In this document: positions 17,953 through 27,661 of the stretch, in pieces
Layout: each line of letters starts with the position of its first letter
Numbering within the stretch: position 1 is the stretch's first letter
Source of the DNA: CAWUJT01 sp963922715
GTDB taxonomy: Bacteria; Pseudomonadota; Alphaproteobacteria; Rhodobacterales; Rhodobacteraceae
Length of the DNA: 64,000 bases
NCBI GenBank assembly: GCA_963922715.1
Contig: CAWUJT010000003.1
Location: 7,055-71,054 of the forward strand
Reading direction: 5' to 3'
Notes under the pieces: model-generated
What the model was told of the DNA's origin: nothing
Database searches by the model: none
What the model saw: the letters and a program-made list of their open reading frames with translations, nothing else
Translations under genes and position numbers: made by a program

Positions 17953-18399
17953 ATGACGTTCGTCCCTGCAACTCTGGCTGAGCTTCTCCAGCTATTGCCC
18001 GATGCGCACATCCCACTGCATATTGAATTGCCCGACGGCCCCTTGGCGCCAGGCTTTCACGTCACCGAACTTATCCATGTTCACGCCAAAAGCCTGGACT
18101 GCGGACGCGGCGAACATGCGTGGGAGGAGGTTGTGGTGCAGCTGCTCGACAGCACAACAGGCCACCCCATCATGGCCACAAAACTGCGCGGGATTTTCCA
18201 AGCTGGATTGGCTAAGAATCCCACTCTCGCCTCACTTCCGATACGCTTCGAAGGTGGCCGTGGGAACATGCGCCTAGAATGCTTCGCCCTTTCGCACTTG
18301 GATGTCACGCCGACCCATGTGACTGTCAAGCTCGCCCCTCTTGCCGCGCTTTGCAAACCGGCGAGGGCACAACGTGCTGGGGTGTCCTGTTGCGCTTAA
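17953..18399 (+). CDS. DUF6428 family protein
   Basis: 148 residues, soluble. The core (HIELPDGPLAPGFHVTELIH, then DCGRGEHAWEEVVVQL) matches DUF6428, a family of unknown function often beside arsR. The C-terminus ends in SCCA, so it also has vicinal cysteines. An AAGGAG six bases before the ATG is the strongest ribosome site nearby. It is probably induced by relief of the divergent ArsR. Convergent with cmk, 19 bases apart. Confidence 0.75.
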   Translation: MTFVPATLAELLQLLPDAHIPLHIELPDGPLAPGFHVTELIHVHAKSLDCGRGEHAWEEVVVQLLDSTTGHPIMATKLRGIFQAGLAKNPTLASLPIRFEGGRGNMRLECFALSHLDVTPTHVTVKLAPLAALCKPARAQRAGVSCCA

Positions 18400-18418
18400 A
18401 TGGCACAGACGTGAATGA

Positions 18419-19033
18419 TTATGGAAAGCCACATTGGGTCTGAACAATGTAGATGGCCTTTGCGATTGCGTCTTGTTCCGTTAAGTCAGTCGTATCCAGG
18501 CGGACCGCATCGGTGGCAGGGATCAAAGCCGCAATACCGCGCCCCTCATCACGTGCATCGCGGCGGGCAAGATCAGCAGCCACCGCCTCTAACGTTATGG
18601 GTTCACCCCGTTCGATCAATTCCTTATAGCGCCGGGCGCTGCGCACTTCAGGGCTGGCGGACACAAAGAGCTTAACATCTGCATCAGGGCAAATCACGCT
18701 GCCAATGTCACGGCCATCAAGCACAGCACCGCCAGCACGGCGCACAAACGCGCGCTGAAAGTCAACCAAAGCCGCCCGTACTTCGGGCAACGCGGCGACT
18801 TTGCTGGCCGCCTCTGCAACATGACCGCTACGCAAATCTTGACGCTCCAAATCTTCAAATTGCAGAGCTTGGGCCGCATCACGCGGTGTTTCACCTTCAA
18901 GATAGCGCGCGCCAACAGCCCGATAGAGCAACCCTGTGTCAAGGTAATTCAACCCAAAGCGCTTAGCCACAGCCCGCGCGATTGTCCCCTTACCAGCAGC
19001 GGCAGGCCCGTCGATGGCCACAGTGCAAGACAT
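18419..19033 (-). CDS. cmk: Cytidylate kinase
   Basis: 204 residues. Phosphorylates CMP and dCMP. P-loop AIDGPAAAGKGTIA at residues 5-18; DGRDIGSVICPDAD near 106 is the family's acceptor-site sequence. The start at 19033 shares one base with the stop of the upstream GFA gene (TGATG); an ATG five codons earlier is less likely. It belongs to the aroA-GFA-cmk transcript. Confidence 0.93.
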   Translation of the reverse strand: MSCTVAIDGPAAAGKGTIARAVAKRFGLNYLDTGLLYRAVGARYLEGETPRDAAQALQFEDLERQDLRSGHVAEAASKVAALPEVRAALVDFQRAFVRRAGGAVLDGRDIGSVICPDADVKLFVSASPEVRSARRYKELIERGEPITLEAVAADLARRDARDEGRGIAALIPATDAVRLDTTDLTEQDAIAKAIYIVQTQCGFP

Positions 19034-19437
19034 CACACAGCCCCCCATATTGTCAGGCTGGGATCGTCCCCGTCAGCCTGCGGATGATCCGACGGAATAT
19101 CATAGTAGCTGCCTTTATCCGCGCAAAAAATGTGACCTACAAAAGGCAGGTCTGGGTTCTTATCGAGCGTTCCCGCAAATATTGACAGGTTCTGTCCCCC
19201 ACCGTCCCAAAACAGGTTAGAGCCGCAAGTGGGACAAAACCCGCGCCGCGCATGATCTGAACTTTGGTACCAACGCACCTCTCCCATGATGGTGACCTTA
19301 TCGCGGGCCGCAGAGGTCGCTGACACGAAATGCCCGCTTGTCTTACGACATTGCAGGCAATGACACGACACAACAGGACGCAGTGATCCAGCAACGCGAT
19401 ACCGCACGTTGCCACACAAGCAAGAGCCTTTATACAT
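19033..19437 (-). CDS. GFA family (CENP-V/GFA domain) zinc protein
   Basis: 134 residues. The zinc-binding cysteines are CLCG near residue 7, CHCLQCRK near 27 and GFCPTCGSNLFW near 68. The fold is that of glutathione-dependent formaldehyde-activating enzyme and CENP-V, but most members have no proven reaction. The ATG at 19437 has GGAG seven bases upstream and overlaps the end of aroA by 8 bases; a TTG six codons earlier is rejected. It is inserted between aroA and cmk, which are normally adjacent. Confidence 0.85.
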   Translation of the reverse strand: MYKGSCLCGNVRYRVAGSLRPVVSCHCLQCRKTSGHFVSATSAARDKVTIMGEVRWYQSSDHARRGFCPTCGSNLFWDGGGQNLSIFAGTLDKNPDLPFVGHIFCADKGSYYDIPSDHPQADGDDPSLTIWGAV

Positions 19438-20773
19438 CCACAATCTCCGCCCCAAGCTCCGACATCAAAGCCATGAACGTCGGGAAGGACGTTGCAATGG
19501 GACGGGCATCATCAATGGTGATTGGGTTTTCGGCGGCCATGCTGGCAATCAGAAACGACATGGCAATACGGTGATCCAGATAGGTTTGGACCGTTCCACC
19601 ACCCGCAATACCGCCCCGCCCATGAACCGTCCACCAGTCCGGCCCCTCTTCCACATGCACACCATTGGCCCGCAATCCTTGGGACATCGCGGCAATGCGG
19701 TCACACTCCTTCACGCGCAGCTCAGCGACACCGGGCATATAAGTTTCGCCTTTGGCGAAAGCCGCGACAACAGACAAAATAGGATATTCGTCGATCATAC
19801 TGGCCGCCCGCCAGGCCGGCACTTCGATGCCTGTCATGTTGGGGGAGTATCGCGCGCGCAAATCCGCAACAGGCTCTCCCCCGTCTTCGCGCAGATTTTC
19901 ATAGCTCAGATCAGCGCCCATCTCCTTGAGGCTTTCATAAAGGCCGCTGCGGGTTGGGTTCAACCCAATGGCGGGCACCACCACATCGGAGCCCGGAACA
20001 ATCAAGGCCGCACAAACTGGAAAGGCGGCACTGGATGGGTCGCGCGGCACATGCAGATGCTGCGCAATCAATTCGGGCTGCCCTTGCAGGGTGATGACAT
20101 AACCAGTGTTATTTTGCGCCACCGTGATTTTGGCGCCAAATTCTTTCAGCATACGCTCTGTGTGATCGCGCGTGGCCTCTTGCTCAATCACCACAGTTTC
20201 CCCCGGGGCATTCAACCCAGCCAGTAAGACGGCCGATTTCACCTGTGCACTGGCAACAGGTGTGGTGTAGTTTGCGCCAACAGGTTCAGCCGCACCCAGA
20301 ATCGTCAGCGGCAAACGCCCCCCAGACCGCCCATATGCCCGGGCCCCAAAAAGCGACAGCGGTTCCGTAACACGGCGCATCGGGCGTTTCACCAAGGATG
20401 AATCGCCTGTAAATGTGACTGCAATCGGCGATGTGGCCACAGCACCCATGATCAACCGCACACCGGTACCTGAATTGCCGCAATCAATCACATGGTCGGG
20501 CTCGGCAAAGCCGCCTGTGCCCACCCCCCATACCTGCCACGTGCCGTCGTCTTCTCGTGTGATATCAGCCCCCAAAGCCCGCATGGCTTTGGCGGTATTC
20601 AACACGTCCTCGCCTTCCAGCAAACCTGTCACAGTTGTTTGACCAACGGCCATGGCCCCAAATATCAGGGCGCGGTGCGAAATCGACTTATCGCCCGGAA
20701 CACGTGCCGTGCCAGTTAGAGGACCGCTTTGACGCACTGTCTTTCCTTGAGCATTTCCGCTATGAGCAGTCAT
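19430..20773 (-). CDS. aroA: 3-phosphoshikimate 1-carboxyvinyltransferase (EPSP synthase)
   Basis: 447 residues. Joins PEP to shikimate-3-phosphate in aromatic amino acid synthesis. Signatures are GDKSISHRALI near 27, CGNSGTGVRLIMG near 98, SLVKRPMRR near 127 and the C-terminal DHRIAMSFLIA. The Ala in CGNSGTG and surrounding sequence resemble class II (glyphosate-tolerant-like) enzymes, but I did not verify this. The ATG at 20773 has GGGAGG five bases upstream; the frame continues to 20833 without better starts. Confidence 0.93.
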   Translation of the reverse strand: MTAHSGNAQGKTVRQSGPLTGTARVPGDKSISHRALIFGAMAVGQTTVTGLLEGEDVLNTAKAMRALGADITREDDGTWQVWGVGTGGFAEPDHVIDCGNSGTGVRLIMGAVATSPIAVTFTGDSSLVKRPMRRVTEPLSLFGARAYGRSGGRLPLTILGAAEPVGANYTTPVASAQVKSAVLLAGLNAPGETVVIEQEATRDHTERMLKEFGAKITVAQNNTGYVITLQGQPELIAQHLHVPRDPSSAAFPVCAALIVPGSDVVVPAIGLNPTRSGLYESLKEMGADLSYENLREDGGEPVADLRARYSPNMTGIEVPAWRAASMIDEYPILSVVAAFAKGETYMPGVAELRVKECDRIAAMSQGLRANGVHVEEGPDWWTVHGRGGIAGGGTVQTYLDHRIAMSFLIASMAAENPITIDDARPIATSFPTFMALMSELGAEIVDV

Positions 20774-20833
20774 CATGTCCTCCCTTTGCGCAGCAAGGTC
20801 ATATCCTGCTCTGTGCAACACGTCTATCGGCAA

Positions 20834-21550
20834 TTAACTCTCCCTGATAAAGGTCAGATAATAGGGACGTCGATGATCTCTCAGCGCTTTTTGCTCATAG
20901 CGTGTTGACAGCCAATCCGGCCAAGGTGTTCTCCAATCATCTGGGCCTTCAGCGGCCCACCGAAACCCGTGCCGAGGCACTTGCAGTAGACTTTGACGCA
21001 CATAGTCAGGAATATCTGTTGCCACGCGCAGTTCAGCTTGGGGCTGTAGGACGCGGGCCAGCGGCACCAGATAGTCAGATGTCACAAATCGTCTGCGATG
21101 ATGTCGCGCCTTAGGCCAGGGATCGGGGTAAAGCAAGAAGGCTTTTTGAAGGCACGCAGCGGGCAAGACGTCAAATACATCACGGACGTCACCATGATGA
21201 ATGCGCACATTCGTCACATCCGTTTTTCGAATTTTCCCCAAGAGTGCCGCAACACCGTTCAAATAGGGGTCTGCACCAATTAACCCAACATGTGGATTCT
21301 CAGCCGCTTGATGGACAATATGCTCTCCAGCGCCAAAACCAATTTCCAGCCAGACAGGGCGATTACCAAACAGCGTCTTGAGATCGATTGATGTGTGTTC
21401 TTCATGAAGACCTGTCTCCCCCACAGGCAGAGACAGGTTCGGAAAATCTTCTTCTAAATATTGCAGATGACTGGGTTTAAGAGACTTCCCTTTCCGACGC
21501 CCATAAAACTGTCTTTTAGGGGTGGAGGAAGGATGCTGTTGTGCTGCCAT
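20834..21550 (-). CDS. trmB: tRNA (guanine-N7-)-methyltransferase
   Basis: 238 residues. Makes m7G46 in tRNA using SAM. The SAM-binding motif EIGFGAGEH is near residue 70 and the catalytic YPDPWPKARHHRRR near 143. It is separated from aroA by 60 bases and lies downstream of the chemoreceptor gene on the same strand. No strong ribosome site is seen at the ATG. Confidence 0.93.
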   Translation of the reverse strand: MAAQQHPSSTPKRQFYGRRKGKSLKPSHLQYLEEDFPNLSLPVGETGLHEEHTSIDLKTLFGNRPVWLEIGFGAGEHIVHQAAENPHVGLIGADPYLNGVAALLGKIRKTDVTNVRIHHGDVRDVFDVLPAACLQKAFLLYPDPWPKARHHRRRFVTSDYLVPLARVLQPQAELRVATDIPDYVRQSLLQVPRHGFRWAAEGPDDWRTPWPDWLSTRYEQKALRDHRRPYYLTFIRES

Positions 21551-21609
21551 GGGCAGCGCAATGCCCGCCTTGTTTCCAGAACGTCAAGCCCTTTCCCCTT
21601 TCGGGAGGT

Positions 21610-23829
21610 CTAAAATTCCTCCCAATCGTTTTCAAACGCCGCGATCTGTTTTTCGAGATCGACAGCTGCATTACCAATCTGTGCCCGTGCTGCAACCATG
21701 GCCTGCTTTGGCGCCCCATCTTTCCGGCTGTCTTTCTCTAAATCGCCATCGGCGTTGATCCGAAACGCCGCCATACTGTTTTGAAGGCTTTCTGCCTGTT
21801 GGCTCAGCGTGATGGCGGCCGCTGTACTTTCTTCAACCATCGCCGCGTTTTGTTGCGTCACCTGATCGAGTTGATTGACCCCAGTGTTGATTTCCGAAAG
21901 TCCCAAAGCCTGTTCTTTGGCAGAGCCCGCCATATCGCCCACCAAATCGTTGATCTCATTGACCCGCGTCACGATGCTTTCAATCGCTTGTCCGGCTTCT
22001 CCTACAAGTTTCACACCTGATTCGACCTGGGTCGAGCTTTCTGAAATCAGGGCCTTGATCTCTTTTGCCGCCTCAGACGATCTTTGTGCCAGAGCGCGCA
22101 CCTCAGAGGCCACAACCGCAAACCCGCGACCTGCTTCGCCCGCGCGCGCCGCCTCAACCCCCGCATTCAACGCCAGCAAATTGGTTTGGAAGGCGATGTC
22201 TTGAATCACCCCAATGATCTGTGAGATCTGGCCAGAGCTTTCTTCGATCGCATCCATAGATTTCACAGCCGCCACCACAACGTCGCCACTGCGTTCCGCT
22301 TCCACCTTGGCTTCTGAGACAACCTCATTGGCCCGTGACGCCCCATCGGCGGCGGATTTCACACTGGCTGTGAGCTCATCAAGGGCGGCGGCGGTTTCTT
22401 CAAGTGTTGCCGCCTGTGCCTCGGTGCGTTGGGAGAGGTCTTTGGCCGATTGGCTCATCTCGGCAGAGCTTTCCTGGATCTCGCTCGATGTGGTCAGCGC
22501 CTCACCAATGCTATCATTCAAACGCGCGACAGCAGCATTGAAGTTCTGCCGCAACCGTTCATAATCTTCATCAAAGGGTTGCGTTAGTCTGACCGTCAAA
22601 TTGCCCGCAGCCAATACATTGAGCGCGTCCGCCATATCCGTCACAATAGTTTCCTGAATTTCAGCTTTGCGGTCACTTTCTTTTTTCAGCGCATTACGTT
22701 CTTGTGCGGCCTCATGGAATATCGCCAGCCCTGCTGAGATTTGGCCCAGTTCTGTTTTTGTCACAGGCGGCAGATCAATGTCCTGACGGCCTTGGGTCAA
22801 TCCATCTAAGGCTTTCATTACATGGGCGATCCGGCGCGCAATTTGCCGCGTGAGAACGAAAGCAGCGGCCAAAACGATGCCCAGAAAAATCAGATCAAAC
22901 GCTACCCTTGTCCAAAGATCCGCCAACGCTACGGATCGCTTTGTTTGATACTCCTGTTGAACGTAGGCGATAATATCCTGTTCGACTGCGGCGATTCGGG
23001 TGATTAAGGCCGTTGTTGCCGCCACCCATGTATCGGGATTGATCGGTGTCCGAAATGCCGCGCCTGCCGCTGTCATGTCTGCACGCAGGCGCGCGACCTC
23101 GGCTGCCTCTGATGACGACAATGCTTCATTCAGCCATCCGCGGGGAGGCTCTGGAATGGTATCTTGGACGACATTGAGTAATGCTTGACGTGTATAGAAA
23201 CGCGCTTCAAAGTCGCCTTTGGGTGTCTTTGAGATTGGATTATCTTTCAACATGGCCGCACCAATATTGCGTTCCAAACCAATGTAGTCGCGTGCGCGCG
23301 CAAGTGTTGCGATGGCCATCAGCTCTGCCTTGATGCTTGCGTCTTGGGCCATGTCAGCCAAAGCCGTGAAAAGTTTGAGAAGGTTGCGATTATTGTCTGT
23401 ATAGTAATCAATGGTCACAGAACGTGAGATATCACCGGCCAAAACCTGGGCGCGCATACTGCTAAGGTCGGCCAACCCATTTTCAAAACTCCGCATTGAG
23501 GCTTGCAAGGTTGGATGATCCGCAAATGGGCGCAGTTTTTCCCTAAGGTCTGTAAGATGCCTATCAACGGTGGTTCTCTGCTCGATAAGCGCGGTACGAT
23601 TGCCTGATGTATCTTCCGTCAGGAAAAGAACAGAGCGGCCACGCTCCAGTTGCATCTCCGTCAGCATGGTCCCCAGATCTTTGATAATCTCAAGCTCTGT
23701 TTCACCTGATTGGACAGCTGCCAGTTCTTGGATGTCTTTTCGAATGGGCCCAATGGAACCTATCAACAAAGTGAAGCCGATAATCCCGACAAGAATCATC
23801 AAAACGGTTTTGATTTTAAATTCGCGCAT
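21610..23829 (-). CDS. Methyl-accepting chemotaxis protein with NIT sensor domain
   Basis: 739 residues. One transmembrane helix (about 8-27), then a helical periplasmic domain like NIT (nitrate/nitrite sensing; LERGRSVLFLTEDTSG and DYYTDNNRNLLKLF), a second membrane helix near 310-330, HAMP segments, and the cytoplasmic signalling hairpin with NLLALNAGVEAARAGEAGRGFAVVA. The last residues DWEEF resemble the CheR/CheB-binding pentapeptide NWETF, suggesting a receptor that recruits its own methylation enzymes. The ATG at 23829 has GGAGA seven bases upstream; earlier in-frame starts lack this. Divergent from rimO. Confidence 0.9.
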   Translation of the reverse strand: MREFKIKTVLMILVGIIGFTLLIGSIGPIRKDIQELAAVQSGETELEIIKDLGTMLTEMQLERGRSVLFLTEDTSGNRTALIEQRTTVDRHLTDLREKLRPFADHPTLQASMRSFENGLADLSSMRAQVLAGDISRSVTIDYYTDNNRNLLKLFTALADMAQDASIKAELMAIATLARARDYIGLERNIGAAMLKDNPISKTPKGDFEARFYTRQALLNVVQDTIPEPPRGWLNEALSSSEAAEVARLRADMTAAGAAFRTPINPDTWVAATTALITRIAAVEQDIIAYVQQEYQTKRSVALADLWTRVAFDLIFLGIVLAAAFVLTRQIARRIAHVMKALDGLTQGRQDIDLPPVTKTELGQISAGLAIFHEAAQERNALKKESDRKAEIQETIVTDMADALNVLAAGNLTVRLTQPFDEDYERLRQNFNAAVARLNDSIGEALTTSSEIQESSAEMSQSAKDLSQRTEAQAATLEETAAALDELTASVKSAADGASRANEVVSEAKVEAERSGDVVVAAVKSMDAIEESSGQISQIIGVIQDIAFQTNLLALNAGVEAARAGEAGRGFAVVASEVRALAQRSSEAAKEIKALISESSTQVESGVKLVGEAGQAIESIVTRVNEINDLVGDMAGSAKEQALGLSEINTGVNQLDQVTQQNAAMVEESTAAAITLSQQAESLQNSMAAFRINADGDLEKDSRKDGAPKQAMVAARAQIGNAAVDLEKQIAAFENDWEEF

Positions 23830-23988
23830 TATTATTCTCTCCATCAGGATAGGTAATCTTTCGCAGGCTGGTACGCACAAAATCTAAATTCTTTGTTGAA
23901 GCGACAGCGGGGACTGTCAGAAATTCACTCGAATTGAGGGAAATTTGTTCTCTTGCCTCTGAAGCCATGGCCCAGCTATAGCCCCCTT

Positions 23989-25353
23989 ATGGTTCAAAAC
24001 CCTCCTCTGCTGCGCCCAGACCTTGCCCCAAAGCCAGTGATTGATCCCCCACGTCCGGGTCAACCACGGATTGGCATGGTCTCTTTGGGCTGTCCAAAAG
24101 CTTTGGTGGACAGTGAACGCATTCTCACCCGTCTACGGGCCGAGGGCTATGCGATTTCAGCCGATTATCAAGGGGCAGAGGCCGTTATCGTCAACACCTG
24201 TGGCTTTTTGGACAGCGCGAAAGCCGAAAGCCTGGAGGCGATCGGAGAGGCCTTGCGCGAAAACGGCCGGGTGATTGTGACCGGGTGCATGGGGGCTGAT
24301 CCGGCCTTGATCACTGGACAACATCCAACCGTTTTGGCGGTCACTGGGCCACATCAGTATGAACAGGTTCTAGATGCCGTGCATGCGGCGGTGCCGCCGC
24401 AGCCCGATCCGTTTATCGATCTTTTGCCGGGCCAAAGCGTGCAGCTGACGCCACGGCATTACAGCTATCTTAAGATTTCCGAGGGCTGCAATCATACGTG
24501 CAAGTTTTGTATTATCCCAGATATGAGGGGGCGGTTATCCTCACGTCCCCATCGCGCGGTTCTGGTAGAGGCAGAGCGGCTTGTGCGTGCAGGTGTGCGG
24601 GAGCTTTTGGTGATTTCCCAGGACACCTCGGCCTATGGCACCGATTGGAAAGAGCGGGACGAAAAGCATCCCATCATAAACCTAGCGCACGATTTGGGCG
24701 GGCTGGGGGTGTGGGTGCGCCTGCATTACGTCTATCCTTATCCGTTTGTGAACGATCTGATCCCGCTGATGGCGGAGCGGCGGATTTTACCTTATATTGA
24801 CGTGCCGTTCCAACATGCCCATCCTGATGTCTTACGCCGGATGGCCCGCCCCGCGGCGAGCGAGAAAACCCTAGACAGAATTGCGCAGTGGCGTGATATT
24901 TGTCCAGATATTGCCATCCGTTCCACCTTTATCATCGGATACCCTGGGGAAACGGAGGACGAATTTGAAACACTGCTGGCGTGGCTCGATGCAGCACAAC
25001 TTGATCGTGTGGGGGCGTTCCAATATGAGAATGTGGCCGGCGCGCGGGCCAATGCTTTGCCCAATCACGTGCCGGAAGAGATCAAGGCAGAGCGATTTCA
25101 GCGGTTTATGGAGAAAGCGCAAGCGATCTCTGCGGCGAAATTGCAGGCTAAAGTGGGCCGCTGCCTTGAGGTGATTGTCGATGACGTTGATGCAGAGGCC
25201 GCGACCTGTCGCACACAAGCCGATGCCCCTGAGATCGATGGCAACATATTTATCGACACCGATCATCAAGACTTGAGCCCGGGCGATCTTTTGTCTGTCG
25301 AAGTGGACGAGGCCAGCGATTACGATTTATGGGGGCGACGTATTGTGCCGTAG
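23989..25353 (+). CDS. rimO: Ribosomal protein S12 methylthiotransferase RimO
   Basis: 454 residues. Radical-SAM enzyme that methylthiolates the conserved Asp of ribosomal protein S12. The UPF0004 N-terminal domain binds a cluster through cysteines in SLGCPKALVDSER, NTCGFL and GCMGAD; the radical SAM Cx3Cx2C is CNHTCKFC near 165; a TRAM domain closes the protein. The start at 23989 (ATG) is preferred over an upstream TTG at 23953. Convergent with purL, 30 bases apart. Confidence 0.93.
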   Translation: MVQNPPLLRPDLAPKPVIDPPRPGQPRIGMVSLGCPKALVDSERILTRLRAEGYAISADYQGAEAVIVNTCGFLDSAKAESLEAIGEALRENGRVIVTGCMGADPALITGQHPTVLAVTGPHQYEQVLDAVHAAVPPQPDPFIDLLPGQSVQLTPRHYSYLKISEGCNHTCKFCIIPDMRGRLSSRPHRAVLVEAERLVRAGVRELLVISQDTSAYGTDWKERDEKHPIINLAHDLGGLGVWVRLHYVYPYPFVNDLIPLMAERRILPYIDVPFQHAHPDVLRRMARPAASEKTLDRIAQWRDICPDIAIRSTFIIGYPGETEDEFETLLAWLDAAQLDRVGAFQYENVAGARANALPNHVPEEIKAERFQRFMEKAQAISAAKLQAKVGRCLEVIVDDVDAEAATCRTQADAPEIDGNIFIDTDHQDLSPGDLLSVEVDEASDYDLWGRRIVP

Positions 25354-25383
25354 CAAAAGAAGCGATTTTGATCTTTCTGCAGA

Positions 25384-27543
25384 TCAGGCCAAATGCGTGG
25401 CGAAGGCGGTTTCGTAAATGTCTGAGAGTTCCGCAAGCGGCGCAGAGACACCACCCATCCGCATATCTTGGCCGGTAAAGCGTCCCACTGTCGTCAATGT
25501 GACACCTGCTTGAACCGCTGCCACCATCAAAGCTTCGGCTTTGTCAAAGGAGCACGCAATCAAATAGCGCGCTTGATCTTCGCCAAAAAGCTGGGGCGTG
25601 TCGGCTGTATCAAGCTCCACCCCGACACCCGCCTGATGGGCCAGCTCAAAGGCGGCCAGCGCCAGCCCGCCGTCGGAAAGGTCTGTGCAGACATTGATCC
25701 AGGCGGTGTTGTCCCGAATAAAATCGCCGTTGCGCTTTTCAGCCGCCAAATCCACAGGTGGGGGTGGTCCATCAGCACGGTTGAACACCTCCGCCAGCAG
25801 GGCAGATTGGCCCAGATGGCCAGGGCTCTCCCCCAACAAAAGCGCCACATGCCCTTCCCGCACCGTCCCAGTGATCGCAGCCTCAAGCGTTTCCAAAAGA
25901 CCTACTGCGCCAATCGTTGGGGTAGGTAAAATCGCTTTGCCATCGGTTTCATTATAAAGCGATACATTGCCAGAGACGATGGGCATCTCCAGGGCCGTGC
26001 ACGCCATAGCAATGCCTTGGATCGCACCCACAAATTGGCCCATGATCTCAGGCTTTTCGGGATTGCCAAAATTCAGATTGTCGGTGGCGGCCAATGGCAC
26101 CGCGCCCTTGGCGGTCAGATTGCGGTAGGCTTCGGCAACCGCTTGCTTACCGCCTTCAATCGGATCAGCTTGCACATAGCGCGGCGTGACATCGGCTGTG
26201 AACGCGAGCGCCTTGTCCGTGCCATGGACGCGCAAAAGCCCCGCCCCCGCGCCGGGGCCACACACAGTGTCGGCCATCACCATGGTGTCGTATTGTTCAT
26301 ACACCCAGGTGCGCGCGCAGTAATTGGGACTTGCCAAAAGCGCTTTGAGGCCATCGATAGGATCAATGCCGGGCACGTCCTCCATCTCTGGCGGTGGCAG
26401 GCTGGGCTGCCAAGCGCGATCATACTCTGGCGCCTCGGATGACAGTCTGGACAGCGGCAGGTCCGCTTTCACCTCACCGGCGTGCAATACCACAAAGCGG
26501 TCTTCAGGAATCGTCTTGCCGACAATGGCAAAATCGAGATCCCATTTGTCAAACACCGCTTTGGCCTCGGCTTCAAGCTCGGGCCGCAGCACCATGAGCA
26601 TGCGTTCCTGCGACTCAGACAGCATCATCTCATAGGCTGTCATGCCTATCTCTCGAACCGGCACCGCATCCAGATCAAGCTCAATCCCCAAGCCGCCTTT
26701 ATCGCCCATCTCAACCGCAGAACAGGTGAGGCCCGCAGCCCCCATATCTTGAATGGCAATCACAGCACCAGTGTCCATCAACTCTAGGCACGCCTCCATC
26801 AAGCGCTTTTCGGTAAATGGATCGCCCACTTGCACCGTTGGGCGCTTGTCTTCGATGCTCTCATCAAACTCGGCCGAGGCCATTGTCGCCCCACCGACAC
26901 CGTCGCGGCCTGTTTTTGCACCAAGATAAACGACAGGCATCCCAACACCGCTGGCTGCTGCATAAAAAATCTTATCCGCCTGAACCAGCCCTGCGGCAAA
27001 GGCATTGACCAAGCAATTACCGTTATAGGCGGCATGGAACCGAACTTCGCCACCCAGTGTCGGCACACCGAATGCGTTGCCATAACCGCCAATCCCTGCC
27101 ACAACGCCATGCACCAGACCACGCGTTTTCGGGTGGCCGAGCTCTCCAAAGCTGAGTGCATTCATCGCCGCAATGGGACGTGCGCCCATGGTAAAGACAT
27201 CGCGTAAGATACCCCCCACGCCTGTCGCCGCCCCCTGATAGGGCTCTATGTACGAGGGGTGATTGTGGCTTTCCATTTTGAAGACAACAGCCAACCCATC
27301 GCCGATGTCCACGACACCGGCGTTCTCTCCAGGGCCGCAGATCACTTGCGGGCCAGCGGTGGGCAGGGTTCGCAGCCATTTCTTAGAAGATTTGTAAGAG
27401 CAATGCTCATTCCACATCGCCGAGAAAATACCCAGCTCTGTGAATGTCGGCGCTCGGTTTAAGATCCGTAGAATATCGGCATATTCCTCTGTATTAAGAC
27501 CATGTGCCGCGATAAGGTCGGGATTTATCTCTGGATCTGACAT
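25384..27543 (-). CDS. purL: Phosphoribosylformylglycinamidine synthase subunit PurL
   Basis: 719 residues, the size of the small PurL that works with PurS and PurQ. ATP-dependent conversion of FGAR to FGAM in purine synthesis. Motifs include SAMWNEHCSYKSSKKWL near 40, GPGENAGVVDIGDG, the metal-binding KMESHNHPSYIEPYQGAATG near 90 and DLSDGGLALAAFE near 600. The start at 27543 has AGGAG five bases upstream. Divergent from the CoA-binding protein gene. Confidence 0.95.
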   Translation of the reverse strand: MSDPEINPDLIAAHGLNTEEYADILRILNRAPTFTELGIFSAMWNEHCSYKSSKKWLRTLPTAGPQVICGPGENAGVVDIGDGLAVVFKMESHNHPSYIEPYQGAATGVGGILRDVFTMGARPIAAMNALSFGELGHPKTRGLVHGVVAGIGGYGNAFGVPTLGGEVRFHAAYNGNCLVNAFAAGLVQADKIFYAAASGVGMPVVYLGAKTGRDGVGGATMASAEFDESIEDKRPTVQVGDPFTEKRLMEACLELMDTGAVIAIQDMGAAGLTCSAVEMGDKGGLGIELDLDAVPVREIGMTAYEMMLSESQERMLMVLRPELEAEAKAVFDKWDLDFAIVGKTIPEDRFVVLHAGEVKADLPLSRLSSEAPEYDRAWQPSLPPPEMEDVPGIDPIDGLKALLASPNYCARTWVYEQYDTMVMADTVCGPGAGAGLLRVHGTDKALAFTADVTPRYVQADPIEGGKQAVAEAYRNLTAKGAVPLAATDNLNFGNPEKPEIMGQFVGAIQGIAMACTALEMPIVSGNVSLYNETDGKAILPTPTIGAVGLLETLEAAITGTVREGHVALLLGESPGHLGQSALLAEVFNRADGPPPPVDLAAEKRNGDFIRDNTAWINVCTDLSDGGLALAAFELAHQAGVGVELDTADTPQLFGEDQARYLIACSFDKAEALMVAAVQAGVTLTTVGRFTGQDMRMGGVSAPLAELSDIYETAFATHLA

Positions 27544-27661
27544 CAATACTCCTAAACGTCTCAAAGCATTTAGCAGGCTGAAGTTGAAAGGGAAAGCGGC
27601 CAAAACTTATACATTCTTAGCTCTATTTGCAAAGGGCTGATCTTTGTGATGCACTGATGAT

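Noticed and set aside
19409..20227. 272-codon frame on the plus strand opposite aroA
   Set aside because: It is antisense to a clear aroA with all signatures; the translation shows no domain and reflects codon bias.
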